48,039 nt of DNA from Lachnospiraceae bacterium. GTDB taxonomy: Bacteria; Bacillota; Clostridia; Lachnospirales; Lachnospiraceae. Shown one piece after another: positions 8,794 through 16,369 of the stretch. Both the position numbers and the translations under genes were made by a program. Every line of letters starts with the position of its first letter. The stretch's first letter is position 1. The stretch covers positions 1-48,039 of the forward strand of contig JAJPXQ010000138.1 of assembly GCA_021205385.1 (NCBI GenBank). The letters run 5' to 3'. The notes beneath the pieces were generated by a model, which was not told where the DNA came from, did not search any database, and saw nothing but the letters and a program-made list of their open reading frames with translations.

Positions 8794-9891
8794 TCACTTC
8801 TCCCGGATGTATTGTTTCAGGAACTCATACATCTCCTGCTCCGTCGGCGGGCAGCCCTTCAGACTGTGATTGAAATGCGATGTACAGTTTCCGATTCCCA
8901 GCTCGCCGCTCTTCCCGCGCCAGCCCTGTCCGATGCAGATCTTCTCCGGGAAATCCTTCAGAAGTCCGTCCTTGTCCAGCATATCCAGCGCTGGAAGCAG
9001 ATAACCGTAGCAGGCGCTGCAGGAGTCCACCTCCTCCGCCAGATCCGAAAGCCGCATGATCCGCTCGCGATCCGGCAGAATTGCCTCGTGAAGCGGCGCA
9101 TCAAGCTCGCGAATGACCGCCTTGCGCACGTCCGCACAGCCGACGCCGAGCTTCTCCGCCAGGCGGATGTAAGGGACATCGTCCGGCCGGTAATCCATCA
9201 GCCCACAGACATAGGCATCAAGCAGCACCGGATCCGCCGCCGCCATCAGGCGGTCCATCTGTGTCGGATTCCCGCCCTCTTCGAAAGTCAGATCTCCGCA
9301 GATGCCGTCCACGAGGATGAAATCCTGGTGAATCGCCTTGTTCAGATGGGCGATCGGACGATGCAGCCCCTCCGAGTGGAAACGCCGCTTTTCCTTATTC
9401 GTGATCAGACCTTTCATGTTCTTCAGCGCGCAGGTCATCCGCGTCTGGCAATGTCCCTTCATAACCGGTACATTGATCAGGAAATCAACGTCCTGCACAC
9501 ACTTGCAGATCTGAATCTTCATTCCCGCGGCGTCCACCGGCACGCCCGGCTCCTTCTGGCAGTCGATCAGTTCCACTCCATAATCGGAAGCCAGCTTCCG
9601 GTAGCCGCACACCCGGAAGGCCTCCTGCGTGCGGTCTCCGACCCAGGAACCTTCCATAATCTTAATCTTCTCATAACCGCGATCCTGCAGGTACTCGAGA
9701 ATCCCCGCAATCACCTCTGTGTGGGTCGTACCGCCAACGCTCGCCGGCGCCGCGGAGACCAGATTCGGCTTGATCGCAATCCGTTTTTTCCGGTCGCCGA
9801 TCATCCCGGCCAGATCCGCTTCCTCAAGAAGCTGCTTCGTCAGTTCCTTGTACTCTGTTCCATATATAACTAAAATCTCATTTTTCTTCAT
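8794..9891 (-). CDS. DUF362 domain-containing protein
   Basis: A 365-residue cytoplasmic protein of the DUF362 family (function not established; often near iron-sulfur or metal-related genes). Recognisable parts are IAIKPNLVSAAPASVGGTTH near residue 40, FLINVPVMKGHCQTRMTCALKNMKGLI near 150-170 and ILVDGICGDLTFEEGGNPTQMDRLMAA near 210-240. Later cysteines (SCSACYGY near 295, GIGNCTSHFNHSLKGCPP near 335-350) could bind metal or a cluster, but no ferredoxin CxxCxxC motif is present. It heads the nine-gene run down to dctP. A TATGAT -10-like box lies about 30 bases upstream, with no convincing -35. Confidence 0.85.
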   Translation of the reverse strand: MKKNEILVIYGTEYKELTKQLLEEADLAGMIGDRKKRIAIKPNLVSAAPASVGGTTHTEVIAGILEYLQDRGYEKIKIMEGSWVGDRTQEAFRVCGYRKLASDYGVELIDCQKEPGVPVDAAGMKIQICKCVQDVDFLINVPVMKGHCQTRMTCALKNMKGLITNKEKRRFHSEGLHRPIAHLNKAIHQDFILVDGICGDLTFEEGGNPTQMDRLMAAADPVLLDAYVCGLMDYRPDDVPYIRLAEKLGVGCADVRKAVIRELDAPLHEAILPDRERIMRLSDLAEEVDSCSACYGYLLPALDMLDKDGLLKDFPEKICIGQGWRGKSGELGIGNCTSHFNHSLKGCPPTEQEMYEFLKQYIREK

Positions 9892-9934
9892 CTCGTCCAG
9901 ACCTCCCGCTCCTTATCATAACAGAATTAAAGGC

Positions 9935-9982
9935 AAAATAAAATACCCTGCTCTGACAAAAAATTGCAGGAGCAGGGTATTT
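9935..9982 (-). terminator. Rho-independent terminator after the MarR gene
   Basis: Perfect 13-bp inverted repeat (arms 9941-9953 and 9970-9982) with an AT-rich 16-base loop, followed on the minus strand by TATTTTATTTT. It lies 30 bases beyond the MarR stop and separates that operon from the DUF362-led run. Confidence 0.88.
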
Positions 9983-10013
9983 TACAAAGCTTTTACTTTA
10001 ATTTACCTGATGC

Positions 10014-10511
10014 TTATTTTGAATCCGTCACGGCGCAGGTCTTTGCATGGTAAATGTTACTCCGAAAATATTTCAAACATTCTCCAAGCACGTAGATGGC
10101 ATTATCCAACTGTTCATCTGTCACTTTTATTCCGGCTCTCATCTTCTTATAAATTTCATTATCGTAATCTGCATGTTTTTCATGAACAAGTCTTCCCTTT
10201 TCTGTCACAAACAGGCAGCTTCTCCGTCGATCTTCCAGATCTACTCTCTTTTCTATCAGGCCTTTGCTTTCCAGCTTGTCAACCGTAACTGATACCGTCC
10301 CCTTGCGTCGATAAGTTTTTTCAGCGAGTTCATTCTGATTCAGCCCTTCATTCTCTGCTATTAATTTTAGCGTGTGAACCTCATTTGAATACAGCAAATC
10401 ACCTGTCCCGTAATTTTTCGGGCTGATATTATTATATGTATCTATTCTTGCCGCCTCATAAATTTCATCAATCAGATGTTGAAACTTTTTTTCACTTTCC
10501 AGCATCGTCAT
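10014..10511 (-). CDS. MarR family transcriptional regulator
   Basis: A 165-residue winged-helix regulator. The DNA-binding core spans about residues 45-115: NEVHTLKLIAENEGLNQNELAEKT, the recognition helix region TVSVTVDKLESKGLIEKR and the wing DLEDRRRSCLFVTEKGR with the DRR motif typical of MarR proteins. It follows the MalY-type gene by 117 bases and is transcribed in the same direction, ending in a strong terminator. The best candidate target is the palindromic site at 14166-14189 before the DUF5058 gene (inference from proximity). Ligand unknown; a thiol or aromatic compound would fit the operon. Confidence 0.9.
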   Translation of the reverse strand: MTMLESEKKFQHLIDEIYEAARIDTYNNISPKNYGTGDLLYSNEVHTLKLIAENEGLNQNELAEKTYRRKGTVSVTVDKLESKGLIEKRVDLEDRRRSCLFVTEKGRLVHEKHADYDNEIYKKMRAGIKVTDEQLDNAIYVLGECLKYFRSNIYHAKTCAVTDSK

Positions 10512-10582
10512 TATCCCCCATTCAACCTGCTATTTTATGCCGTCACGGAAATATATTCCATCACTTCGAAACTGTTCCGATG

Positions 10583-10612
10583 ACATCTTACCACAGGTGA
10601 ATCGGGAAACGC
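10583..10612 (-). promoter_or_regulatory. Possible promoter of the MarR gene
   Basis: In the 117-base gap between malY and the MarR gene, the minus strand reads TTGCGT, 18 bases, then TAAGAT. The match is moderate. A near-palindrome GGAAATATATTCC lies downstream at about 10546-10558 and might serve as an operator. Nothing else recognisable is in the gap. Confidence 0.4.
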
Positions 10613-10628
10613 AAGGTATCCAGAAAAC

Positions 10629-11834
10629 TCAGCTTTTGTATAATACTGCACGCATTCGATCCAATGCCGCAGCGAGCATACTTTGAGGGCAGCCAATATT
10701 CAATCGCAAATGTCCTTCTCCTCCCGGCCCAAACCAGGTACCTGGAACACAGATCACCGCAGCTTCCAATGCTATCATGTGTAAGAGAGCCTCATCGCTG
10801 AAACCTAAATCCGTCAGATCCAGCCAGCACAAAAAAGTTCCTTCCGGTCTGATCATAGATACCCCCGGCATATATTTCGTAATGTATCGCTCCAGAAAAT
10901 CCACATTATTCTGCAGGTAAGAAAGTTCTTCTTCCATCCATGCATGTCCCTCCGGTGAATAAGCAGCTGTAACCGCCTCAATTCCAAATGTATTGGAAAT
11001 ATCCAGAGACATGGCATCTTTTACCGTGTTGAAGCGTTTTCGTATCCTTTCATCTGGAATCACTGCAATAGATGTTTTTAAGCCTGCCACATTAAATGTT
11101 TTTCCAGGTGCGGTAAAAAGTATCGTTCTTTCTTCGTATTGATCATCAAGTGCAGGGAGGGGATGATGAACATAACCATCATAAACAATATCGCTGTGAA
11201 TTTCATCTGTGACCAGCAGCATGTTGTTTGCAAAACAGATCTCCGCCACCCGCCTCAGTTCCCCTTCCGTCCAGACTCTCCCGACCGGATTATGTGGACT
11301 ACACAGAATCATCAGCTTATTCTCCGGTACTGCTGCAAGTTTCTCCAGTTCCGAAAAATTCATCTCATATCTTCCATTGTTCTGCAGTAATCCATTATTT
11401 ACAATACGTCTTCCGGTCTTTCTAATCAAAGACGCAAAAGGGTCATATACAGGTTGCTGGATAATTACACCATCACCTTCTTCTGTAAATGCCCGTATTG
11501 CCACATTAATACCGGCCACTACCGTTGGCACTACTGAGATCCAATCGGATTGAATTTCCCAGTTAAATTGTTTTTTCTGCCAGAAACAGACAGACTCATA
11601 AAAACTCCTACCCGGCGAACAGTAGCCAAAAATTTCCTTTTCAACCCTGTTATGTAACGCTTCTATAATAACCGGAGCACAACCAAATTCTGTATCCGCC
11701 AGCCACATGGGAATCATATCCTCAGGAAATTCATAGGGCATAAATTTGCTCACTGCTGCGGAATGCCATTTCATGTCGTTTGTTTGTTTTCTGTCTATCA
11801 CCCGATCAAAATCGTATATCTCACTCATCTCCAT
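10629..11834 (-). CDS. patB: MalY/PatB-type PLP-dependent C-S lyase (aminotransferase class I/II fold)
   Basis: PLP enzyme of the MalY/PatB subgroup, usually a cystathionine beta-lyase or cysteine-S-conjugate beta-lyase releasing pyruvate, ammonia and a thiol. The 401 residues begin with the subgroup signature of an N-terminal FDRVIDRKQTNDMKW and PMWLADTEFGCAP (42-54). PLP-contacting residues are seen: SPHNPVGRVW (179-188), TDEIHSDI (209-216) and the Schiff-base Lys245 in APGKTFNVAGL. The C-terminal Arg of HLRLNIGCP should bind the substrate carboxylate. An internal ATG at 11828 is an alternative start. It directly follows the M19 dipeptidase, so a Cys-containing dipeptide product is a plausible substrate source (inference). 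Confidence 0.88.
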   Translation of the reverse strand: MEMSEIYDFDRVIDRKQTNDMKWHSAAVSKFMPYEFPEDMIPMWLADTEFGCAPVIIEALHNRVEKEIFGYCSPGRSFYESVCFWQKKQFNWEIQSDWISVVPTVVAGINVAIRAFTEEGDGVIIQQPVYDPFASLIRKTGRRIVNNGLLQNNGRYEMNFSELEKLAAVPENKLMILCSPHNPVGRVWTEGELRRVAEICFANNMLLVTDEIHSDIVYDGYVHHPLPALDDQYEERTILFTAPGKTFNVAGLKTSIAVIPDERIRKRFNTVKDAMSLDISNTFGIEAVTAAYSPEGHAWMEEELSYLQNNVDFLERYITKYMPGVSMIRPEGTFLCWLDLTDLGFSDEALLHMIALEAAVICVPGTWFGPGGEGHLRLNIGCPQSMLAAALDRMRAVLYKS

Positions 11835-11850
11835 TCTACTGTCATGATTA

Positions 11851-12828
11851 CTAAGTCAGTACATCCTTCAGCACACGTCGAATGTTTCCTCTGGCCAGCC
11901 TCTCTATCTGCCTTTCGTGGAAACCTGCTTTTTTTAACGCATCAAACAGGATATTCATCCGGTCAGGACTGCCCACCTCGAAAGTACCTGTAACTCCGTC
12001 AAAATCGGTGCCGATCGCAACACATTCCTCTCCTCCGACACTCATCATATGACGCGCCTGCGCGATGATCGCCTCAACAGTACTATCCTTCCTGGAAGTA
12101 TCCTGATGCAGAAATTCCGGTCCAAAATTAATGCCAGCCACACCGCCATGATCAGCCAATGCACAAATCATCTCATCAGTCAGATTACGCGTATGCGGGG
12201 ATAACGCACGGCAATTGGAATGAGAAGCCACAAAAGGACCCTTGCATATTTGAACCACATCCCAGAAACCACCGTCAGACAGATGTGAGACATCTACCAG
12301 CATCCCCATCTCATTCATCCTCATTACCGCCTCTTTGCCAAAGGCTGTCAGTCCTGCAGCCATGATCTCTGGATCAACAGAATTAGGAAATCCAAAACAG
12401 TTTTGTTCGTTCCATGTCAGAGAAATCAGCCGTACTCCCATGTTATAGTACTCTTCCAGTTTCTCCATTTTTCCATCTACAGGCCTTCCGTCTTCAATAG
12501 TCAAAAATGCAGAACACTTTCCGGCAATTCGATTTTTCTCCAGATCTGCAAAACTTCCGGCCCAGGCCAGAGCATCTGAATGAACCTCCAGTGTATGCCA
12601 GAGGATTTCCCGCAAAATCCGAATATATTCGTCGTCTGCAGGAATCCCTTCACCCATTTTCTTACGAAAAGACATAGGCGGCATAAAAATAGCAAAGAAC
12701 TGTGCTTCCGTCCCTCCGGCCAACATACGCTTTATATCTGCCATCGTCTTCTCTATGGTATAAATATCATCTGTCCGTAGCAAAAATGCCTGCATTAATG
12801 TATCACAATGCATATCAATATAGTTCAT
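11851..12828 (-). CDS. Membrane-type dipeptidase (peptidase family M19)
   Basis: Zinc dipeptidase of the renal dipeptidase family, 325 residues. The zinc ligands expected for M19 are present: HCD (His7, Asp9), Glu in LTIEDGRPV near 125, His in DVSHLSDGGFW near 180 and His in VASHSNCRALSPHTRNL near 203. A conserved GTDFDGVTG segment is near 273. Family members cleave dipeptides including Cys-Gly, cystinyl-bis-glycine and D-amino-acid dipeptides. No signal peptide is seen, so it should act in the cytoplasm on imported dipeptide. It follows the second membrane gene by 3 bases and precedes the C-S lyase by 16. Confidence 0.93.
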   Translation of the reverse strand: MNYIDMHCDTLMQAFLLRTDDIYTIEKTMADIKRMLAGGTEAQFFAIFMPPMSFRKKMGEGIPADDEYIRILREILWHTLEVHSDALAWAGSFADLEKNRIAGKCSAFLTIEDGRPVDGKMEKLEEYYNMGVRLISLTWNEQNCFGFPNSVDPEIMAAGLTAFGKEAVMRMNEMGMLVDVSHLSDGGFWDVVQICKGPFVASHSNCRALSPHTRNLTDEMICALADHGGVAGINFGPEFLHQDTSRKDSTVEAIIAQARHMMSVGGEECVAIGTDFDGVTGTFEVGSPDRMNILFDALKKAGFHERQIERLARGNIRRVLKDVLT

Positions 12829-12831
12829 ATC

Positions 12832-13401
12832 TTATTTCTTCAACCTCGCCGCAAATGTTACAAGTAAGGCGCCGTACACACTGGGCAACGCATAAGACAA
12901 AGAATCTACCACTACGTCTGGAAGGATGGAGAGCAGGAAATTTCCTCCCAGTATTACAACTATCAATACCACAAAATTAACAATTACCGAGGCAACAATA
13001 CCAATCACGCCGGCAAACTCATTTTTACGAGTCCCAATCTTCGTACCAATCGCCGCCTGCGCAGCTGTAGCGGCTGGAATTCGCATATTTGTAATGTTAC
13101 CAGCCACAAAGCTGATATAGGAACCCGTAATCCCAATCATAGGAAAATAAACCGTTGGTTCCAATATCCAGGTAAATATCTCGATACCAACCATCGTCAC
13201 TGCAGCCTGCCCGATCACTGACCATCCCGGGTGAAAATCAAGCGCAAAGGAAAAATACAGGGCCGGGATAAAGCTCAGTATCAGTATAAGAAACATACTA
13301 AAAGTTCCGAACCGATGCACCTTGGGAATATATTCCTTTTCATAAATTTCTTCTTTTTCCTGTTCAGACATGACACTGGATGAATTTTTCCGCTCGTTCA
13401 T
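12832..13401 (-). CDS. Membrane protein, partner of the DUF5058 protein
   Basis: A 189-residue integral membrane protein with about five hydrophobic segments after a charged cytoplasmic N-terminus (NERKNSSSVMSEQEKEEIYEKEY). A conserved-looking loop MRIPAATAAQAAIGTKIGTRKNEFAGVIG near residues 110-140 resembles a substrate or ion path motif in transporters. I start at ATG 13401 with GGAGGAG upstream; a longer frame back to 13467 overlaps the preceding gene. It lies 16 bases after the DUF5058 gene and 3 before the dipeptidase. I do not recognise a named family. The pair most likely forms a two-subunit transporter (inference from context). Confidence 0.75.
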   Translation of the reverse strand: MNERKNSSSVMSEQEKEEIYEKEYIPKVHRFGTFSMFLILILSFIPALYFSFALDFHPGWSVIGQAAVTMVGIEIFTWILEPTVYFPMIGITGSYISFVAGNITNMRIPAATAAQAAIGTKIGTRKNEFAGVIGIVASVIVNFVVLIVVILGGNFLLSILPDVVVDSLSYALPSVYGALLVTFAARLKK

Positions 13402-13417
13402 TTGATTCTTCTCCTCC

Positions 13418-14146
13418 TTAAAGCAATGCGTTGGATAACGCGCCAATGACAATACCTCCCAGGACACTGAATGCCATAGCCCATTGTCTTAACCATTTTT
13501 TACCGGACTTTTCAGCTGCAATATTTATCCCAAGCATAAGAATTGCTGCAAAAATCAATGAAATCGTATGTGGAAGACTCTTTTTTGCCTGTATATATGA
13601 CAGCGCCAGAAAAATTACGAAAGGAAGCAGAGAACTGATAAGCCATGACAAAACGGATCGTTTTTTCCCTTCTTCAGGCACAATTACCTTATTCAAAGCT
13701 TTTCCGATCCCCCGTGTAACAAACGGAACAAAAATAAGATATCCGGCGCTCATCACAGCGCAACACCATAGTGACGCCGTGAATGCTGCCCCAGTCAAGG
13801 TATCCACCCCCAACGTTACCCCTGCTGCCTCTGCGCCAATACTCGCCGCGGTAAGTTCCGTACTGGCTGACCCTATCATGCCGACACGCATAAGCGTAAA
13901 TGGTGCACCCAACATGGAAATCATTGACAGGGCAACCACAAAAACCGACACCGCAGGCCCAACAGCCACAATTCCCCCGGAACGCATACATACCTTTATC
14001 TCCTCATTCGTCAGGACGCCGGTCTGATTTACATACTTTCTTGCCATTCGATAAAGAACTACCGACTGAAGGACTGCAACAGCTATGATCAGCAAAGCAA
14101 ATACCCACATGATTGTCGAATTAGCAAGTGACATTATGTTTTCCAT
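13418..14146 (-). CDS. DUF5058 family membrane protein, probable transporter subunit
   Basis: A 242-residue protein with six or seven hydrophobic helices. The features SGGIVAVGPAVSVFVVALSMI near 55-75 and the following MRVGMIGSASTELTAASIGAEAAG near 88-112 fit my recollection of the DUF5058 family, whose function is undescribed. It is the first gene of the operon, with a good GGAGGAG site and a consensus promoter upstream. Its Gly/Ala/Ser-rich helices and position before a peptidase and a C-S lyase suggest substrate uptake with the next gene product. The family call is from memory and moderately secure. Confidence 0.75.
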   Translation of the reverse strand: MENIMSLANSTIMWVFALLIIAVAVLQSVVLYRMARKYVNQTGVLTNEEIKVCMRSGGIVAVGPAVSVFVVALSMISMLGAPFTLMRVGMIGSASTELTAASIGAEAAGVTLGVDTLTGAAFTASLWCCAVMSAGYLIFVPFVTRGIGKALNKVIVPEEGKKRSVLSWLISSLLPFVIFLALSYIQAKKSLPHTISLIFAAILMLGINIAAEKSGKKWLRQWAMAFSVLGGIVIGALSNALL

Positions 14147-14165
14147 ACTTCTCCTCCTTTTTATT

Positions 14166-14189
14166 AGTCTTATTATAAGACTGTCTTAT
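14166..14189. promoter_or_regulatory. Overlapping perfect palindromes, probable operator
   Basis: AGTCTTA-TTA-TAAGACT (14166-14182) and ATAAGAC-T-GTCTTAT (14175-14189) share a half-site, giving three ATAAGAC-type half-sites in 24 bases. They sit a few bases downstream of the -10 box, about +4 to +27, where a bound repressor would block transcription. The MarR protein of this operon is the obvious candidate. Confidence 0.75.
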
Positions 14190-14199
14190 TATCGAACTA

Positions 14200-14228
14200 A
14201 TTATAAGAAAAGTATCGAAATTTGTCAA
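14200..14228 (-). promoter_or_regulatory. Consensus sigma-A promoter of the DUF5058-dipeptidase-C-S lyase operon
   Basis: Minus strand TTGACA (14223-14228) and TATAAT (14200-14205) are separated by exactly 17 bases, a full consensus match. Such a strong promoter combined with an operator just downstream implies tight repression and high induced expression. Confidence 0.88.
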
Positions 14229-14232
14229 CATT

Positions 14233-14273
14233 AAAAAAGGCAGTCGAGATATTATTTTTTCTCTCGAACTGCC
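14233..14273 (-). terminator. Rho-independent terminator of the lipoprotein gene
   Basis: Inverted repeat (GGCAGT-CGAGA against TCTCG-A-ACTGCC, one bulged base, AT-rich loop), followed on the minus strand by TTTTTT. It lies 30 bases past the lipoprotein stop and just upstream of the next promoter. Confidence 0.85.
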
Positions 14274-14303
14274 CCTGAAATCAATTTATTTTTCTATCTA
14301 TCA

Positions 14304-16259
14304 TTACAGCTCCGGTTTCGCCACCTCATGGTTCGACCAGGAGTCCGCCTCCGAAGCGCCGGAGAAGTCAGCCGACGTGCTGTAAGAGTCCACGGTAATC
14401 GTGTAAGAGCTCGTGCCCTCCACATAGACGGTGCCGTCCGTCCCAACAATTGATACGGTGTTGCCGGAAGCGTCTGTAATCGTACCCTCCGCGTAGAGGC
14501 AGGTTACCGTGCTGTCACCGGTCACGATCCACTCGGAATCCTCACTGAGATAAATGCTGCAGTAGCCGCTTCCGCCATCTCCGGCATAAGTCTCATCATC
14601 AATCACCGCGCCGGTCAGCGTGCTGCCATCCATGATGTAGAAATCCAGCTTGCTGATGCTGTCCCAGATCACGTCGCCTTCCATCTCCTGATCGGCGGCT
14701 GTGAAAGAACACTGCGAGCCGTTCGCGCCGGAAGTTCCCCAGCCGCGCTCGTTGTCATTGCCGGTGCACATCAGGAAGAACTCACAGTCATCCGCCGCTG
14801 TGATATCCACATCGGAAATATAAATCTCACTCTCCGTATTCGTCGTGTAGAAAATACCGCCATTCTCGGAGGTCAGGCTGCCACCGATGATCTGCATTGT
14901 ACTCGTTCCGACCTCGGAGTCCCCGGACATGCTCTGGTAGACAATCACCGTCCAGGTTGTGTCATTCTGCTCAAGATCACTCATATTTCCGGTAATATCG
15001 CAGTCAAAGAGATGAATCGTATTGAGTCCTTCCATGCAGATCGCCTCGGAACCGGTTGCCGTGAGCTCCGCATCGTTCAACGCGATATCCGCCGTGCAGT
15101 AGAGCGCCGGGGAGCCCACACCGTTGCTCGTGTAGCTTCCGCCGTCGATCACCATCGTGCCGCCGCCGCGGTCACTGCGGATCGCCGCTGCGGACTCACC
15201 GTTTGTCTCCACGGTCAGATCCCAGGCGTACAGCGTGCCGCCGCCTGCCGCATGGACACCGCCCGAGGTATCCTGCTCTGTCAGAATCGTCGTATCCAGC
15301 ACATAGGCCGTGCCGTCCCCATAGGCGAAGACGCCCGCACCGCCCGCCGCGTCCGTCGTGATCGTCGAGTCAGAGACCGTCATCGTCCCATCCGTCACCA
15401 GCATGGCTGCTCCGACGCCGTAGAAACTCGAATTGTCGCCGCCGGTGCTGTCAGAGGAGCTGCGCTCCACTGTTACATCCTCAAAAGTGACCGATGCGCC
15501 GTTCGACACCAGAACCGCATTCTCATCGGTGCCGGTAGAAGAAATCGTCTCGCCTTCCACCTCTGTATCCTCTGTATATTCATTTACCGCATCATAGCTG
15601 TCGACGCCGGAGGAGCTGCCTCCCATATCGCCACCACCCATGCCGCCAGACATGCCGCCAGACATCTCTCCTCCCATGCCGGAGGAGACCAGAATTTCTG
15701 TGATTACGCCGTCTTCATCGAAGGTAATCTGCAGCATGCAGCCCTCCGTAATATCATCGAGGCTGCCGGATTCCATGCTGCCATCCTCGCCTTCCACGAC
15801 GATCACTGACTCATCGCCGATGGTCAGGACGCCCTGCGCTCCGCCAGACATGCCGCCCGGTGCTTCTCCATCCGGCAGATCATCGGGTGCTTCGCCGTCT
15901 TCCATATCTGGCAGATCATCGGGTGCTTCGCCGCCTTCCATATCCAGCGCTTCGCCGCCCTGCATATCAGAAGGCTCCTCACCGTCCATGCCTCCGCCCG
16001 GCTGGCCGCCTCCCATACCGCCGCCCATGCCGACGTTCAGCGTCACTTCATTGCCGTCGACGCTCTCTACCATACCTGTGAGCGTTGTTGAGACAAGCTC
16101 CTCCTCCGTATCGTCTGTATAGGCAAATATATTTTCCGATGCGGTGCTCTCCTGACTCTCTGTTGTATCCGTCGCTGTCTGCGAGCAGCCTGCCGTCGCC
16201 AGCATAGCGGCCGACACCATGACAAGGCCGCACAGCAGCCTGATTCTCCTGTAACGCAT
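14304..16259 (-). CDS. Secreted lipoprotein with Gly/Met-rich repeats and beta-helix-like carbohydrate-binding region
   Basis: A 651-residue surface lipoprotein; the signal peptide ends in lipobox TAGC at Cys25. Residues about 75-150 are a low-complexity segment rich in Gly, Met, Glu and Asp with tandem EGGEAPDDLPDMEDGEAPDD-type units; a second GGMSGGMGGG tract is near 195-215. Between them lies a small beta domain (VLTIGDESVIVVEGEDG). From about 225 to 635 short repeating strands such as GTMTVSDSTITTDAAG and GGTLYAWDLTVETNG suggest a parallel beta-helix, as in carbohydrate-binding (DUF4353-like) Clostridia lipoproteins. No catalytic motif is evident. It stands alone between two terminators, with GGAGG 7 bases before the ATG. 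A surface role, possibly polysaccharide or metal binding, is inferred. Confidence 0.8.
   Translation of the reverse strand: MRYRRIRLLCGLVMVSAAMLATAGCSQTATDTTESQESTASENIFAYTDDTEEELVSTTLTGMVESVDGNEVTLNVGMGGGMGGGQPGGGMDGEEPSDMQGGEALDMEGGEAPDDLPDMEDGEAPDDLPDGEAPGGMSGGAQGVLTIGDESVIVVEGEDGSMESGSLDDITEGCMLQITFDEDGVITEILVSSGMGGEMSGGMSGGMGGGDMGGSSSGVDSYDAVNEYTEDTEVEGETISSTGTDENAVLVSNGASVTFEDVTVERSSSDSTGGDNSSFYGVGAAMLVTDGTMTVSDSTITTDAAGGAGVFAYGDGTAYVLDTTILTEQDTSGGVHAAGGGTLYAWDLTVETNGESAAAIRSDRGGGTMVIDGGSYTSNGVGSPALYCTADIALNDAELTATGSEAICMEGLNTIHLFDCDITGNMSDLEQNDTTWTVIVYQSMSGDSEVGTSTMQIIGGSLTSENGGIFYTTNTESEIYISDVDITAADDCEFFLMCTGNDNERGWGTSGANGSQCSFTAADQEMEGDVIWDSISKLDFYIMDGSTLTGAVIDDETYAGDGGSGYCSIYLSEDSEWIVTGDSTVTCLYAEGTITDASGNTVSIVGTDGTVYVEGTSSYTITVDSYSTSADFSGASEADSWSNHEVAKPEL
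15855..15975 (-). repeat. In-frame tandem repeats in the lipoprotein gene
   Basis: Near-identical units containing GCAGATCATCGGGTGCTTCG (plus strand) recur about 48 bases apart, followed by shorter degenerate GCTTCGCCG copies. They encode the acidic GEAPDDLPD-type repeats. Such in-frame repeats can change number by slippage or recombination without breaking the gene. Confidence 0.75.
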
Positions 16260-16290
16260 TGCTGATCCTCCTCAAATATCTTTTTACCCA

Positions 16291-16322
16291 TAAAAATACC
16301 CCGCGGTTTCCCCGCGGGGTAT
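16291..16322 (-). terminator. Rho-independent terminator of the HAD gene
   Basis: Perfect 11-bp GC-rich inverted repeat (ATACCCCGCGG arms, 5-base loop), followed on the minus strand by a TTTTT run. It lies between the HAD gene stop and the lipoprotein gene. Confidence 0.92.
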
Positions 16323-16369
16323 CCGACCGGCTTATCATACAGGAGCCGGATGTTGTAAATGTGAAAAAT

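Noticed and set aside
8812..9873. Plus-strand open frame opposite the DUF362 gene
   Set aside because: It mirrors the DUF362 gene on the complementary strand, with no start signal and no recognisable motifs.
15855..15975. CRISPR-like spacing in the lipoprotein gene
   Set aside because: The repeats are in-frame coding repeats of differing length without unique spacers, and no cas gene is near.
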